Shown here: positions 43,865 to 53,052 of the stretch, piece after piece
Position numbering within the stretch: the stretch's first letter is position 1
How the letters are laid out: each line of letters begins with the position of its first letter
NCBI RefSeq assembly: GCF_016107555.1
Contig: NZ_JABASU010000007.1
Span: 47,441 to 111,440, forward strand
DNA length: 64,000 nucleotides
Direction of reading: 5' to 3'
Source of the DNA: Psychrobacter celer
GTDB taxonomy: Bacteria > Pseudomonadota > Gammaproteobacteria > Pseudomonadales > Moraxellaceae
Made by a program: the position numbers and the translations under genes
Notes under the pieces: model-generated
Told to the model about the DNA's origin: nothing
The model's database searches: none
Seen by the model: the letters and a program-made list of their open reading frames with translations, nothing else

Positions 43865-45760
43865 ATGCAATACCCAAAACATTACGACGTGATAGTGATC
43901 GGTGGTGGTCATGCTGGCACAGAAGCTGCGCTGGCAGCCGCACGTATGGGCGCGCAGACCTTGCTACTCACTCATAATATTGAGACGCTCGGACAAATGA
44001 GCTGTAACCCCGCGATTGGCGGTATTGGCAAGTCGCACCTAGTACGTGAGATAGATGCGTTAGGTGGTGCGATGGCATTGGCAACCGACAAGGCGGGTAT
44101 CCAGTTTCGGGTGTTAAATAGCCGTAAGGGTGCTGCTGTACGTGCCACGCGCGCACAAGCGGATCGTATCTTGTACAAAGCCGCCATTCGTCATACGCTT
44201 GAGAACCAGCCCAATCTTGATTTATTTCAACAAGCGGCCGATGATATCTTAGTAGAAAATGGCCGTGCGACAGCGGTGGTCACCTCGACAGGTATTGTTT
44301 TCAAGACAGAAACAGTCGTTCTGACGTCAGGGACGTTTTTGGGCGGTGTCATTCATATCGGACTTGAAAACGCAAAAGGTGGCCGCGCAGGAGACCAGCC
44401 TTCTATCAAGCTGGCTGACCGCTTGCGTGAGCTCAAACTGCCAGTCGGCCGCCTAAAGACAGGCACGCCTGCGCGTATCGATGCGCGTACGGTGGATTTT
44501 AGCGTCATGACGGTACAGCCGGGTGATACACCGCTACCCGTAATGAGCTATATGGGTGATGCCTCTATGCATCCTGAGCAAGTCAATTGCTATATCACCC
44601 ACACAAATGCGCGTACCCATGACATCATCCGCGAAAACCTTGATCGCTCGCCGATGTTTTCTGGCAAAATCGAAGGCGTAGGCCCGCGTTATTGCCCGTC
44701 TATCGAAGACAAAATTCATCGTTTTGCGGATAAAGACAGTCATCAAATCTTTATCGAGCCTGAAGGCCTGACCACACATGAGTTGTATCCAAATGGTATC
44801 TCAACCAGCTTGCCTTTCGATGTGCAGTTAGAGTTTATTCATAGTATGAAAGGGCTTGAGAATGCACACATCACCCGTCCAGGGTATGCCATCGAATACG
44901 ACTACTTCAATCCACAAAGCCTAAAGCCCACGCTTGAGACCAAATCCATTGATCGATTGTACTTTGCAGGGCAAATCAACGGTACCACAGGTTATGAAGA
45001 AGCGGGCGTGCAGGGGTTGCTGGCCGGTACTAACGCGGCACTCGTCACCACCAATAATAGTGAGTTTGAGACGTGGACACCGCGCCGTGACGAGGCGTAT
45101 CTGGGCGTACTTGTCGACGATCTCATCACCCACGGTACCAAAGAGCCGTATCGTATGTTTACCAGCCGTGCTGAATATCGTTTGCTTCTGCGTGAGGACA
45201 ATGCGGATCAGCGCTTGACCGAGACGGGCCGCAAGCTCGGTTTGGTTGATGACGCTCGCTGGCAAGCATATCAAGACAAAATGGATGCCATCGCCACCGA
45301 ATCGGCTCGTCTAAAAGACATGTGGGCCACGCCTGCCAATGCCCTTGGAAAAAAACTTACTGAGCAAACCGGTGAAGTCTTATCCAAAGAAGCCACGGCG
45401 TTTGACTTGCTAAAGCGTCCGCAGATTCACTTTGCGGATATTGCTGCGATGACTGACTCGCAAGTCGATGAGCAAGTAGGCGAGCAGATAGAAATCTCGG
45501 TCAAATACGCCGGCTATATCGACCGTCAATCCGAAGAGATTGAGCAAATGAAGCGTTTGGAGAGTACGACATTACCGATGGATTTTGATTATAGTGTGGT
45601 CTCAGGCTTATCAAATGAGATTGTACAAAAGCTATCGCAAGTACGGCCTGCGACGCTAGGTCAAGCTGGTCGCATCAGCGGTGTGACGCCGGCGGCGGTT
45701 CAGCTGCTGGCCATGACGGTCAAAAAACAAAAAAAAGCGCAAGCGACGCTTAACGTTTGA
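43865..45760 (+). CDS. mnmG: tRNA uridine-5-carboxymethylaminomethyl modification enzyme MnmG
   Basis: FAD enzyme which, with MnmE, modifies U34 of several tRNAs. It has 631 residues, the usual length. The FAD motif is [20 protein letters not shown], and the first signature is [20 protein letters not shown]. The second conserved block is [20 protein letters not shown]. The C-terminal helical MnmE-binding part is present ([29 protein letters not shown]). GAGG precedes the ATG by 6 bases. Confidence 0.97.
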   Translation: MQYPKHYDVIVIGGGHAGTEAALAAARMGAQTLLLTHNIETLGQMSCNPAIGGIGKSHLVREIDALGGAMALATDKAGIQFRVLNSRKGAAVRATRAQADRILYKAAIRHTLENQPNLDLFQQAADDILVENGRATAVVTSTGIVFKTETVVLTSGTFLGGVIHIGLENAKGGRAGDQPSIKLADRLRELKLPVGRLKTGTPARIDARTVDFSVMTVQPGDTPLPVMSYMGDASMHPEQVNCYITHTNARTHDIIRENLDRSPMFSGKIEGVGPRYCPSIEDKIHRFADKDSHQIFIEPEGLTTHELYPNGISTSLPFDVQLEFIHSMKGLENAHITRPGYAIEYDYFNPQSLKPTLETKSIDRLYFAGQINGTTGYEEAGVQGLLAGTNAALVTTNNSEFETWTPRRDEAYLGVLVDDLITHGTKEPYRMFTSRAEYRLLLREDNADQRLTETGRKLGLVDDARWQAYQDKMDAIATESARLKDMWATPANALGKKLTEQTGEVLSKEATAFDLLKRPQIHFADIAAMTDSQVDEQVGEQIEISVKYAGYIDRQSEEIEQMKRLESTTLPMDFDYSVVSGLSNEIVQKLSQVRPATLGQAGRISGVTPAAVQLLAMTVKKQKKAQATLNV

Positions 45761-45811
45761 TGATGACACAGATTTGTCATTCAATATAAGACGGCAAGAG
45801 GCTCGCCCTAA

Positions 45812-45844
45812 CACCCATAATGATTGGTCATTATGGGTTTTTTG
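45812..45844 (+). terminator. Intrinsic terminator after mnmG
   Basis: ACCCATAATGA and TCATTATGGGT pair perfectly with a 4-base loop, followed by TTTTTTG. Confidence 0.92.
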
Positions 45845-45940
45845 TTGCTAAAGGCTTGGCGGTTTTTGGCGATAGCAAAAATAGCAGGTAGAATATTGTA
45901 TCGGTAATGAAGCCAATGAATGACAAAAAGGAGTGCGATT

Positions 45941-46150
45941 ATGCCTTACAATACTTTATCAGAGCTGCCAGCGGCAGTAAAAGACCATCTACCCAAACAC
46001 GGACAAGAGATATTTCTTGCGGCATTTAATAGTGCAAGCGAGCAATACGACGACGAGTCACGCTGGTTTGCCACGGCATGGGCGGCGGTCGAAAACGTTT
46101 ACGAAAAAAACTCGGACGACAAATGGGTCAAAAAACCAGATCATAAATAA
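45941..46150 (+). CDS. ChaB-family protein
   Basis: A 69-residue protein. The start at 45941 is chosen because GGAG lies 7 bases before it. The family pattern is clear: MPYNTLSELPAAVKDHLPKH, GQEIFLAAFNSA and a final FATAWAAVENVYEK. ChaB is a small helical protein first described as a regulator of the ChaA cation antiporter; that link is weakly supported, and no chaA lies nearby. Confidence 0.88.
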   Translation: MPYNTLSELPAAVKDHLPKHGQEIFLAAFNSASEQYDDESRWFATAWAAVENVYEKNSDDKWVKKPDHK

Positions 46151-46382
46151 CGCTTTTGGTCTGTAGAGATATAGTTACTGACACTCAGAAGCACGTAGCA
46201 CACAGTATCCTGCCTGCCAGTTTTATGCGGGATTGACTATAGCTGCATTGCGATAGACCAAATGTCAGCCGATTTTATGCTAGATTAGGCGTTTATCTGA
46301 TTTTCTAGTCACCTTATTACCTGATATAGAGGCATGGCGGCAAACGTGCTGCTGTGCGTCTATGGTGTTTTTTGAGTTTTTT

Positions 46383-47342
46383 ATGATAGAAGCCATCATT
46401 TTTGCGATTACCATTGTCTTGCCTAACCTAGCGCTGATGGGGTTGGGGTTTTTTATGCAAAGGCGCGGTGAGGCCAGTCAGGTTTTTATCGATCAAGCCT
46501 CAAGCTTTGTGTTTAATTACTGCTTGCCGTGTCTGCTTTTTTTTAGTGTGGTCGACAGTGAAGTGGACTATGCTAAGCAAATCACGCTGATCGGGGCAGG
46601 TATTGTCGTGACCTTTATTTTGTTTGTCGGTGCAGAGCTCTATGCCAAGCGTTTTGTCAGTCGGCCCATCGATCAAGGGGTTTTTGTCCAAGGCGTCTTT
46701 CGTAGCAATATGGCAATCATTGGCTTAGCGACTGTGGCAAACGCCTATGGTGAGCGCGGCTTGAGTATCGGCGCTGTTTATATGGGTGTGGTGACTATAT
46801 TGTTTAATATCCTCGCTGTTATTACGCTCAGCCGTGTCTCCAAAAGTGTGGATGACACATTGATTAGCCGCAGCACGATGATCCTCAAAAAAGTTTTTAC
46901 CAACCCACTTATTTTGGCATTGCTATCAGCATTCGCTTATAAGGCATTGCCATTGCCACCGCTTACAGGAGTCATTCATACAACGGGTGATCTATTAGCA
47001 GCGGTTGCATTGCCGCTAGCACTGATTTGCGCTGGTGCTAGTATTGATTTGAAATCGATGCTGCATCCATCGGGCTTGTCCATGCAGGCAAGTATCGGCC
47101 GTATCGTGATAGCGCCTATCGTTGCTATCGCCGTTGGACTGAGCTTTGGGCTGTCAGGGGTGCATATGGGCGTGCTATTTTTGATGGTGGCGTCACCAAC
47201 CGCCGCCGCCAGCTACGTGATGGCAAAAGCCATGGGCGGCAATGATGTACTCGCGGCCAATATTTTGGCCTTTACGACAGTGGTGGGGATGTTTGGTATG
47301 GCGATTGGGGCGGCCGCCTTACGTGCGCTTGGTCTGATGTAG
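46383..47342 (+). CDS. AEC-family transporter (auxin efflux carrier type)
   Basis: A membrane protein of about 319 residues with 9-10 hydrophobic segments in two inverted halves. The family features MIEAIIFAITIVLPNLALMG at the start, FVQGVFRSNMAIIGLA in the middle and a late ALPLALICAGASIDLK fit AEC transporters for malonate, malate or similar organic acids. The ATG at 46383 gives a typical start; a frame from 46362 adds seven residues. The substrate is unknown. Confidence 0.88.
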   Translation: MIEAIIFAITIVLPNLALMGLGFFMQRRGEASQVFIDQASSFVFNYCLPCLLFFSVVDSEVDYAKQITLIGAGIVVTFILFVGAELYAKRFVSRPIDQGVFVQGVFRSNMAIIGLATVANAYGERGLSIGAVYMGVVTILFNILAVITLSRVSKSVDDTLISRSTMILKKVFTNPLILALLSAFAYKALPLPPLTGVIHTTGDLLAAVALPLALICAGASIDLKSMLHPSGLSMQASIGRIVIAPIVAIAVGLSFGLSGVHMGVLFLMVASPTAAASYVMAKAMGGNDVLAANILAFTTVVGMFGMAIGAAALRALGLM

Positions 47343-47396
47343 CTTATATATAGTCAGTGCTTTGTTGGACATAGCGTCAACTGGTCGTTGTAATAC

Positions 47397-47438
47397 TAAA
47401 AACCCCCTTTTTTCAAAATAGAAAAAAGGGGGTTTTTA
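47397..47438. terminator. Intrinsic terminator between two converging genes
   Basis: TAAAAACCCCCTTTTTTC and GAAAAAAGGGGGTTTTTA pair perfectly with a 6-base loop. It is symmetric, so it ends both the AEC gene and the small membrane protein gene, whose stop is only 4 bases away. Confidence 0.95.
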
Positions 47439-47441
47439 ATG

Positions 47442-47594
47442 TCAATTTATATTGTCTCGGTTACGCTTTTCTTCTCGACGTTGCTTACGTTTGGGGCTGG
47501 TGCGATACGTCAGATAACCGCCAACGACCATCACGGCAATAAATGCTGCAATGTACAAAAATATCGATGAACCAATAAAAGCAGAGGGTTCCAT
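47442..47594 (-). CDS. Small single-pass membrane protein (50 residues)
   Basis: The ATG at 47594 opens a 50-residue protein: MEPSAFIGSSIFLYIAAFIA, then VMVVGGYLTY, then a very basic tail (RTSPKRKQRREEKRNR). One clear hydrophobic segment (about 9-29) with a basic C-terminal end fits an inner-membrane protein with a cytoplasmic tail. It lies 48 bases after the luciferase-like gene on the same strand and 4 bases before a strong terminator, so it is probably the last gene of that transcript. I do not recognise the family. Confidence 0.7.
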   Translation of the reverse strand: MEPSAFIGSSIFLYIAAFIAVMVVGGYLTYRTSPKRKQRREEKRNRDNIN

Positions 47595-47642
47595 AAGTAT
47601 GATCTCATAGTGGTTTATCAATAATTATGCAAGCGTCCCATC

Positions 47643-48644
47643 TTATTGTAAAGTAAACAAATTTAGCTCAGGTGTAAGTTCAAGTGAACGCAAACGCGCT
47701 GCTTGATCATAGATGTTGGCCGTGACGATTAGCTCATCTGGCTCATATTGTGCTAAAAACTGCGCAAGCTTTGGTTTGACTGTCTCAACCGAGCCAATAA
47801 ACGATACTGACAACGCATTATCCACCATCATTTTTTCAGCCTCACTCCAGATACTATCCATATCATGAGTGGGTTTGGGCATTTGTCCCGTTTCGCCTCG
47901 GCGCAAACGTACAAAGCTCTGCTGTGCTGAGGTAAAGTGATACTGAGCAGTTTCGTCATCATCAGCGAGTAATAGATTTGCCGCCAGCATGACATAAGGC
48001 TTATCTAAATAGGCAGACGGCTTGAACTGCTCGCGGTAGGTGTTAATCGCCTGCGCTAGCATCTGCGGGGCAAAATGTGAGGCAAACACATAGGGCAGTC
48101 CTAAATGCGCGGCTAAGGTCGCACCAAAAAGGGACGAGCCCAATATCCAAATAGGGACGCCTGATCTGGCGCCAGGGAACGCTTGTACAGGGCTGCCATC
48201 TGTATCGTTGCCCAAGAAGTACATCAGTTCTTGTACATCTTGTGGAAAGCGCTCAGCATCTTTCATCTGGCGACGCAGCGCCTGAAACGTCGCGCCATCA
48301 GTACCAGGGGCGCGGCCCAAACCGAGATCAATTCGATCGCCATAAAGCGCTTGTAAGGTGCCAAACTGTTCAGCGATGACCAGCGGGGCATGGTTGGGCA
48401 GCATCACACCGCCTGCACCGATACGGATACGGCTGGTCTGGCTACCGATATGTGAGAGTAGCACCGAGGTGGCGGCACTGGCGATACCTGGCATGTTGTG
48501 ATGCTCTGCCATCCAGTAGCGGTTGAGACCGACTTTTTCTGCTTGCTGAGCGGTTGCCACGGTTTGGGCGATACCGTCAGCGACGGTTTTACCTTCGGGT
48601 ACGGGGGCGAGATCCAAAAACGATAAAGGAATTTTGTTATTCAT
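47643..48644 (-). CDS. Luciferase-like (LLM class) flavin-dependent oxidoreductase
   Basis: A 333-residue FMN-dependent enzyme of the bacterial luciferase superfamily, close to the YhbW type. Typical stretches are [11 protein letters not shown] at the start, [40 protein letters not shown] and [14 protein letters not shown]. The substrate is unknown. It is followed by the small membrane protein gene. Confidence 0.9.
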   Translation of the reverse strand: MNNKIPLSFLDLAPVPEGKTVADGIAQTVATAQQAEKVGLNRYWMAEHHNMPGIASAATSVLLSHIGSQTSRIRIGAGGVMLPNHAPLVIAEQFGTLQALYGDRIDLGLGRAPGTDGATFQALRRQMKDAERFPQDVQELMYFLGNDTDGSPVQAFPGARSGVPIWILGSSLFGATLAAHLGLPYVFASHFAPQMLAQAINTYREQFKPSAYLDKPYVMLAANLLLADDDETAQYHFTSAQQSFVRLRRGETGQMPKPTHDMDSIWSEAEKMMVDNALSVSFIGSVETVKPKLAQFLAQYEPDELIVTANIYDQAARLRSLELTPELNLFTLQ

Positions 48645-48780
48645 AAATTATCCAGTAGAGTGATTAATTATTTTCTCTTGATATGCTTGTCACCACTATC
48701 GATTTCAAGCGGTGTTACAGAGTAGCAATAAATCATAACAAAGCGCCATTAGTGAGTAGATAACAAAACCAGTCGCACAT

Positions 48781-48814
48781 AAAAAAGCAGGCAACCTAAG
48801 TTACCTGCTTTTTT
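48781..48814 (-). terminator. Intrinsic terminator after the PQQ dehydrogenase gene
   Basis: AAAAAAGCAGGCAAC and GTTACCTGCTTTTTT pair with a 4-base loop and A/T runs on both sides. Confidence 0.9.
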
Positions 48815-48852
48815 GAAATGACATTATGTAAATGGTAAGTTATTCAAATCAC

Positions 48853-51411
48853 TTATTTGGCTGGATTGCCAAGCTTATAAGCGACCACATAATCACCGAT
48901 CTTCGTACCTACTGAACCATGTCCACCAGCAACCAATACCACCATTTGCTCACCTTTAGAGTTCAAGTAGGTCATAGGTGTAGCCTGACCACCTGCTGGA
49001 ATACGTACATTCCATAGGACATCGCCATTCTTTAGATCATAAGCACGGAAGTTGTTTTCTGTTGCTGCTGACAAGAATGCGACGCCACCTTTAGTGATGA
49101 TAGGTCCACCAATACCAGGTACCCCCAATTCAAACTTGATTGGAATAGGAGATAAGTCCTGTACGGTACCGTTTTTGCGCTGATAAGCAATCTCGCCTGT
49201 GGCCAGATCAGCACCTGCGATAGTGCCCCATGGTGGCTGCTGGCAAGGTACACCAAGTGGTGATAAGAATGGTCCCATTTCTACCGCATAGTCTGCGCCT
49301 TCGTTGGCATTCACACCTTGTTCACCTTTATTGGTCTCAACATCGCCAAGTGTGTCTTTAGGGATGAGTTTTGAGGTAAAGGCAAGATAAGTTGGCATAC
49401 CGAACATCACGCCATTTTCAGGATCAACAGCGAGTCCGCCCCAATTAAAGGTACCAAAGTTACCAGGATAGACTAACGTACCATTGGTTGATGGCGGCGT
49501 GTAGCGGCCGTCGTAGTTGAGTTTGTTGAACTCAATACGGCACATCATCTGATCGATGAGACTTGCGCCCCACATATCTTTTTCAGTCAGTTTCTCAGGC
49601 GCAAAGCTCAGACCAGAGTAAGGCTGTGTAGGCGATGCATGTTCACCAGCAATCAGGTAGCCTTGCGGTGCATCACGTTCTTTGATAGGCACAATAGGCT
49701 CGCCTGTGGCACGGTTCAAGACATAAACATCGCCTTGTTTGGTCGGTATAACCAATGCAGGCTGGACACCATCAGCGGTATCTAAGTCAAGCAGTGTTGG
49801 CTGCGCAGGCGTATCCATATCCCAAAGATCATGATGGACAAACTGCTGTACCCAGCGCGCTTCACCAGTTTTCAGATCTAGTGCGACCACAGAGGTTGCA
49901 TACTTTTCTTCAGCAGCATTACGATAGCTACCGAGCTGATCGGGCGTGCGATTGCCCATTGGGAAGTAGGCCAAACCAAGCTCTTCATCAGCACTAGCAG
50001 TCGACCATGAGTTTGGCGAGCTGGTGCGATAGACTTGAGTTGGATCATTGACATCAAAAGGGGCTGTGTTGTCAGGATCACCTGAATCCCAGTTCCACAT
50101 AAGCTCGCCAGTATTCACGTCATAAGCACGGATCACACCAGAAGGTGAGTTTACATCGTAGTTGTCGTTAACAGCACCAGCAACAATAATAACGCCACCT
50201 GCAACCACTGGGGCAGATGTTGAGTAGTAGTAGCCTGCTTGCTGGAATGGCATGTTGTGCATCAAATCTAATGCGCCATCTTCACCAAAGTCTTGACAGC
50301 GTTGTCCTGTTTTTGGATCGAGGGCATATAGCTTGGCATCAGAAGTTGGGATAAAGATCTTGGCATCGCATTGCTTGGAAGGATTTTCAAAGGTATTTCC
50401 AGCAATTTTTTGCACCAATGTATCGCCAGTCGCAGCCGGTTTATTAGCCGCTACTACGTTATTATCAGTGGTGTCACTGACGGCGCTATCGCTAGCTGTC
50501 TCGGTACTAGCATTAGCTGCTGGCGTAGTGCTGTTTGTACCAGCTTGACCAGCGTAATAAGAGACACCGCGGCAAGTTTGATGCTGACGTTGGAGGTTTT
50601 CGCCAACCTTAGGATCGAACTTCCATAGAGTCTCACCAGAGTCGGCATCTAATGCTAGCACCCAGTTATGCGGCGTACACATATAAAGAGCGTTGCCGAT
50701 CTTTAGTGGGGTTGCTTGATAAGTGGTTTCGCCAACATCATTAGGACCTTTGACATCACCGGTTTGGATTTGCCACGCCAGCTCCAAATCTTTGACATTA
50801 TCAGTGTTGATTTGAGTCAAAGGAGAATAGCGTTGTCCATAATCAGTACGGCCATAGGCGCTCCACTCACCATCTGGTGTTTGCTCACCAGTGGATAATG
50901 GGTCGCCAAGGTTGGTAGAAGTGGCATTTTGACCACTGTCATCTTTGGCAGTTAAATCGAGCTCGCCCAATTTGTCGGTGGCATTATTGGCCATACTACC
51001 AAAAGAGAGCAGTGCGCCCACAACCACACTGGCCATTAGTCCCCAATAATAAAGAGGACTTTTCTTAGTGTTGTTTGTGGTTGTTACTTGAGCGTGTTTC
51101 CCGTGCATCTTCTTAGAGACCCACGGTAAAAGCATTAATAAACCAAATATTAGTGGGAAACCCAAGCGAGTTGCCAGCGCCCACCAATAAAATCCAGATT
51201 CCCAAAGCGACCATACTAGTGTCACAACGATAAATATCGCGTACACCCCGTAAGCGCTCCAATGTTTTTTGAACAATAAAAATGCTGTCGTTAACATCAT
51301 AACGCCAGCAAAAAGATAGTAAGGACTACCGCCTAAAGAGAGCAGATAAGCGCCGCCAATAATCAAGGGGACGGCAAAAACTGCCATAATGATCGCTACG
51401 AGTTTTTCCAT
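48853..51411 (-). CDS. gcd: Membrane-bound PQQ-dependent dehydrogenase, glucose dehydrogenase type
   Basis: Oxidises a sugar such as glucose in the periplasm and passes electrons to ubiquinone. The ATG at 51411 (AGGTG upstream) is preferred over the GTG at 51423 and gives 852 residues. Five membrane helices fill the first 140 residues. The propeller follows, with DGEWSAYGRTDYGQRYSPLT, CRGVSYY, HHDLWDMDTPAQPTLLDLD and GGHGSVGTKIGDYVVAY, all matching Gcd. An Ala/Ser/Thr-rich insert of about 50 residues (near 290-345) follows CRGVSYY and is longer than in E. coli. Quinate dehydrogenases share this fold, so the substrate is not certain. No PQQ synthesis genes lie nearby. Confidence 0.88.
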   Translation of the reverse strand: MEKLVAIIMAVFAVPLIIGGAYLLSLGGSPYYLFAGVMMLTTAFLLFKKHWSAYGVYAIFIVVTLVWSLWESGFYWWALATRLGFPLIFGLLMLLPWVSKKMHGKHAQVTTTNNTKKSPLYYWGLMASVVVGALLSFGSMANNATDKLGELDLTAKDDSGQNATSTNLGDPLSTGEQTPDGEWSAYGRTDYGQRYSPLTQINTDNVKDLELAWQIQTGDVKGPNDVGETTYQATPLKIGNALYMCTPHNWVLALDADSGETLWKFDPKVGENLQRQHQTCRGVSYYAGQAGTNSTTPAANASTETASDSAVSDTTDNNVVAANKPAATGDTLVQKIAGNTFENPSKQCDAKIFIPTSDAKLYALDPKTGQRCQDFGEDGALDLMHNMPFQQAGYYYSTSAPVVAGGVIIVAGAVNDNYDVNSPSGVIRAYDVNTGELMWNWDSGDPDNTAPFDVNDPTQVYRTSSPNSWSTASADEELGLAYFPMGNRTPDQLGSYRNAAEEKYATSVVALDLKTGEARWVQQFVHHDLWDMDTPAQPTLLDLDTADGVQPALVIPTKQGDVYVLNRATGEPIVPIKERDAPQGYLIAGEHASPTQPYSGLSFAPEKLTEKDMWGASLIDQMMCRIEFNKLNYDGRYTPPSTNGTLVYPGNFGTFNWGGLAVDPENGVMFGMPTYLAFTSKLIPKDTLGDVETNKGEQGVNANEGADYAVEMGPFLSPLGVPCQQPPWGTIAGADLATGEIAYQRKNGTVQDLSPIPIKFELGVPGIGGPIITKGGVAFLSAATENNFRAYDLKNGDVLWNVRIPAGGQATPMTYLNSKGEQMVVLVAGGHGSVGTKIGDYVVAYKLGNPAK

Positions 51412-51613
51412 GAGCGGTATCACCTGTTACATAGAAGCAAATGGACATGCAGTGGTCGACACTCAGTACAAATCGATGTCTAGGCGTCCAGCAATACATG
51501 CAGAAATAAAAAAGAAATCAAACGTTGAACAACGTTTGAGACTGTATTTTATCACTTATGCATAAGCTCGGTAAAGGTGGCGTAAGGTAGGACAGACGCT
51601 CTAGCCGCTTTGT

Positions 51614-52543
51614 TTAGTTGTCAAATTGTTTCTGACACAGCTCCATAAAGGCGCGGCCATATTGGCGAATCTCAGCATCATCGCGTACTGCCATCCAACT
51701 GGTAAACCGTCCAAAATGATCGACGGGGATGGCGGTTAGGTTTTGATAGTGACTGGGCTCAAAGGCCATCTCGGCGATGATCCCAATGCCCAGCCCTAGA
51801 CCCACGTAAGTGCTAATCACGTCGGCATCGAGCGCGGCCAAAACGATATCAGGCTCAAGACCAGCATTGTTAAAGGTCTTGTCGATAGCGCCGCGACCGG
51901 TAAAGCCGCCATGGTAAGTCACAATCGGATAGCTGGCCAGCGTCGGCAGATCAATGGACTCTAAGCCTGCGAGCTCATGATCGCTTGGTACGATGACGCG
52001 GTGTGTCCAGTCATAATAACGATAACAGCGTAGGTAGTTATTATGGAGCAATGACTCCGTTGCAATACCAATATCGGCCTGCCCACGAATGACCATCTGC
52101 GCGATGGTCTCAGGATCCGCTTGCTGCAAGATCAAGTTGACTTTTGGAAATCGCTCTTTGAACTCTTTGACCACTTTTGGCAGTACGTATCTGGCCTGCG
52201 TGTGCGTGGTGGCAATTGTCAAAGTACCGATATTTGGATTATTAAAATCCAGACTTAGGTTTTCGATGGTGCGGATTTCAGCAAAGATAGACTCAATATG
52301 CGGCATCAGCGCCGTACCCATCGCCGTCAGCCCAGTCAGCCGTTTGCCTTGACGGATAAATACTTCGGTCTTCAGTTGGTTTTCAAGTGCCGCGATATGC
52401 TTTGACAAGCTCGATTGGCTGGTGTGCAGTACAGTCGCTGCTTGACTTAAGTTATAGCCATTAATCACCGTATGCCACACCGTTTCCAACTGTTTGAGCT
52501 GAATTTGTAGATGTCGCTGATTGACCACTACGTCGATTGCCAT
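51614..52543 (-). CDS. cysB: CysB-family LysR-type transcriptional regulator
   Basis: A 309-residue LysR regulator. The winged-helix domain is N-terminal (NLSQAATVLHTSQSSLSKHI). The effector domain shows TIATTHTQARYVLP and YPIVTYHGGFTGRGAIDKTF, a stretch typical of CysB and Cbl, which sense O-acetylserine or sulfate state. AGGA lies 7 bases before the ATG. It probably controls sulfur assimilation genes elsewhere; no cys gene lies nearby. Confidence 0.85.
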   Translation of the reverse strand: MAIDVVVNQRHLQIQLKQLETVWHTVINGYNLSQAATVLHTSQSSLSKHIAALENQLKTEVFIRQGKRLTGLTAMGTALMPHIESIFAEIRTIENLSLDFNNPNIGTLTIATTHTQARYVLPKVVKEFKERFPKVNLILQQADPETIAQMVIRGQADIGIATESLLHNNYLRCYRYYDWTHRVIVPSDHELAGLESIDLPTLASYPIVTYHGGFTGRGAIDKTFNNAGLEPDIVLAALDADVISTYVGLGLGIGIIAEMAFEPSHYQNLTAIPVDHFGRFTSWMAVRDDAEIRQYGRAFMELCQKQFDN

Positions 52544-53052
52544 AACTAAATCCTATTATATAAATACACAGACCCTGCCTGTATATAAAATGCTTGTATA
52601 TAAAAATGAAAACGTACGAATACGGCCTAGTGTAAAACAAAGTTATTATTCTTGTATATAATAAATAGCTATCAAAATATGATAATTATGAATATAAGCT
52701 GTAAGCATAGGTTGTGAATATATAAATTTTCGTCACATTCAGCTTTATTAGCTGTCATACCGTATTTGCGATAAAGAACTGTTTAAAAAAGCAAGATACG
52801 GCGTTGAATAAGAAATATGATTAACAATAAAGTAAGGTAGAAGCGGTAAAGGGATACAGTGATTGATAAAGGGACAACATAAAGCCTCAATATTCGATTT
52901 ACTTGCTAGCCCATACAAAAATATCTAGTCAAGGTCAGCGTTCTCAAGTACCATAATTCAATTTTGTTATTACGACTATCGTCATAAAAGCCCAATGCGC
53001 GTGTGGTGCTGTATGATGGTGTGTTATCTGTCCTAAGTGCTGGTGAGTTATT
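52544..53052. other. AT-rich region between the CysB-family gene and the AmpG-like gene
   Basis: No gene was found in these 509 bases. Three direct copies of a TTGTATATAAAA-like word lie at about 52579-52592, 52594-52608 and 52653-52666, just upstream of the regulator gene. They may be operator half-sites. The rest is simple AT-rich DNA. Confidence 0.45.
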
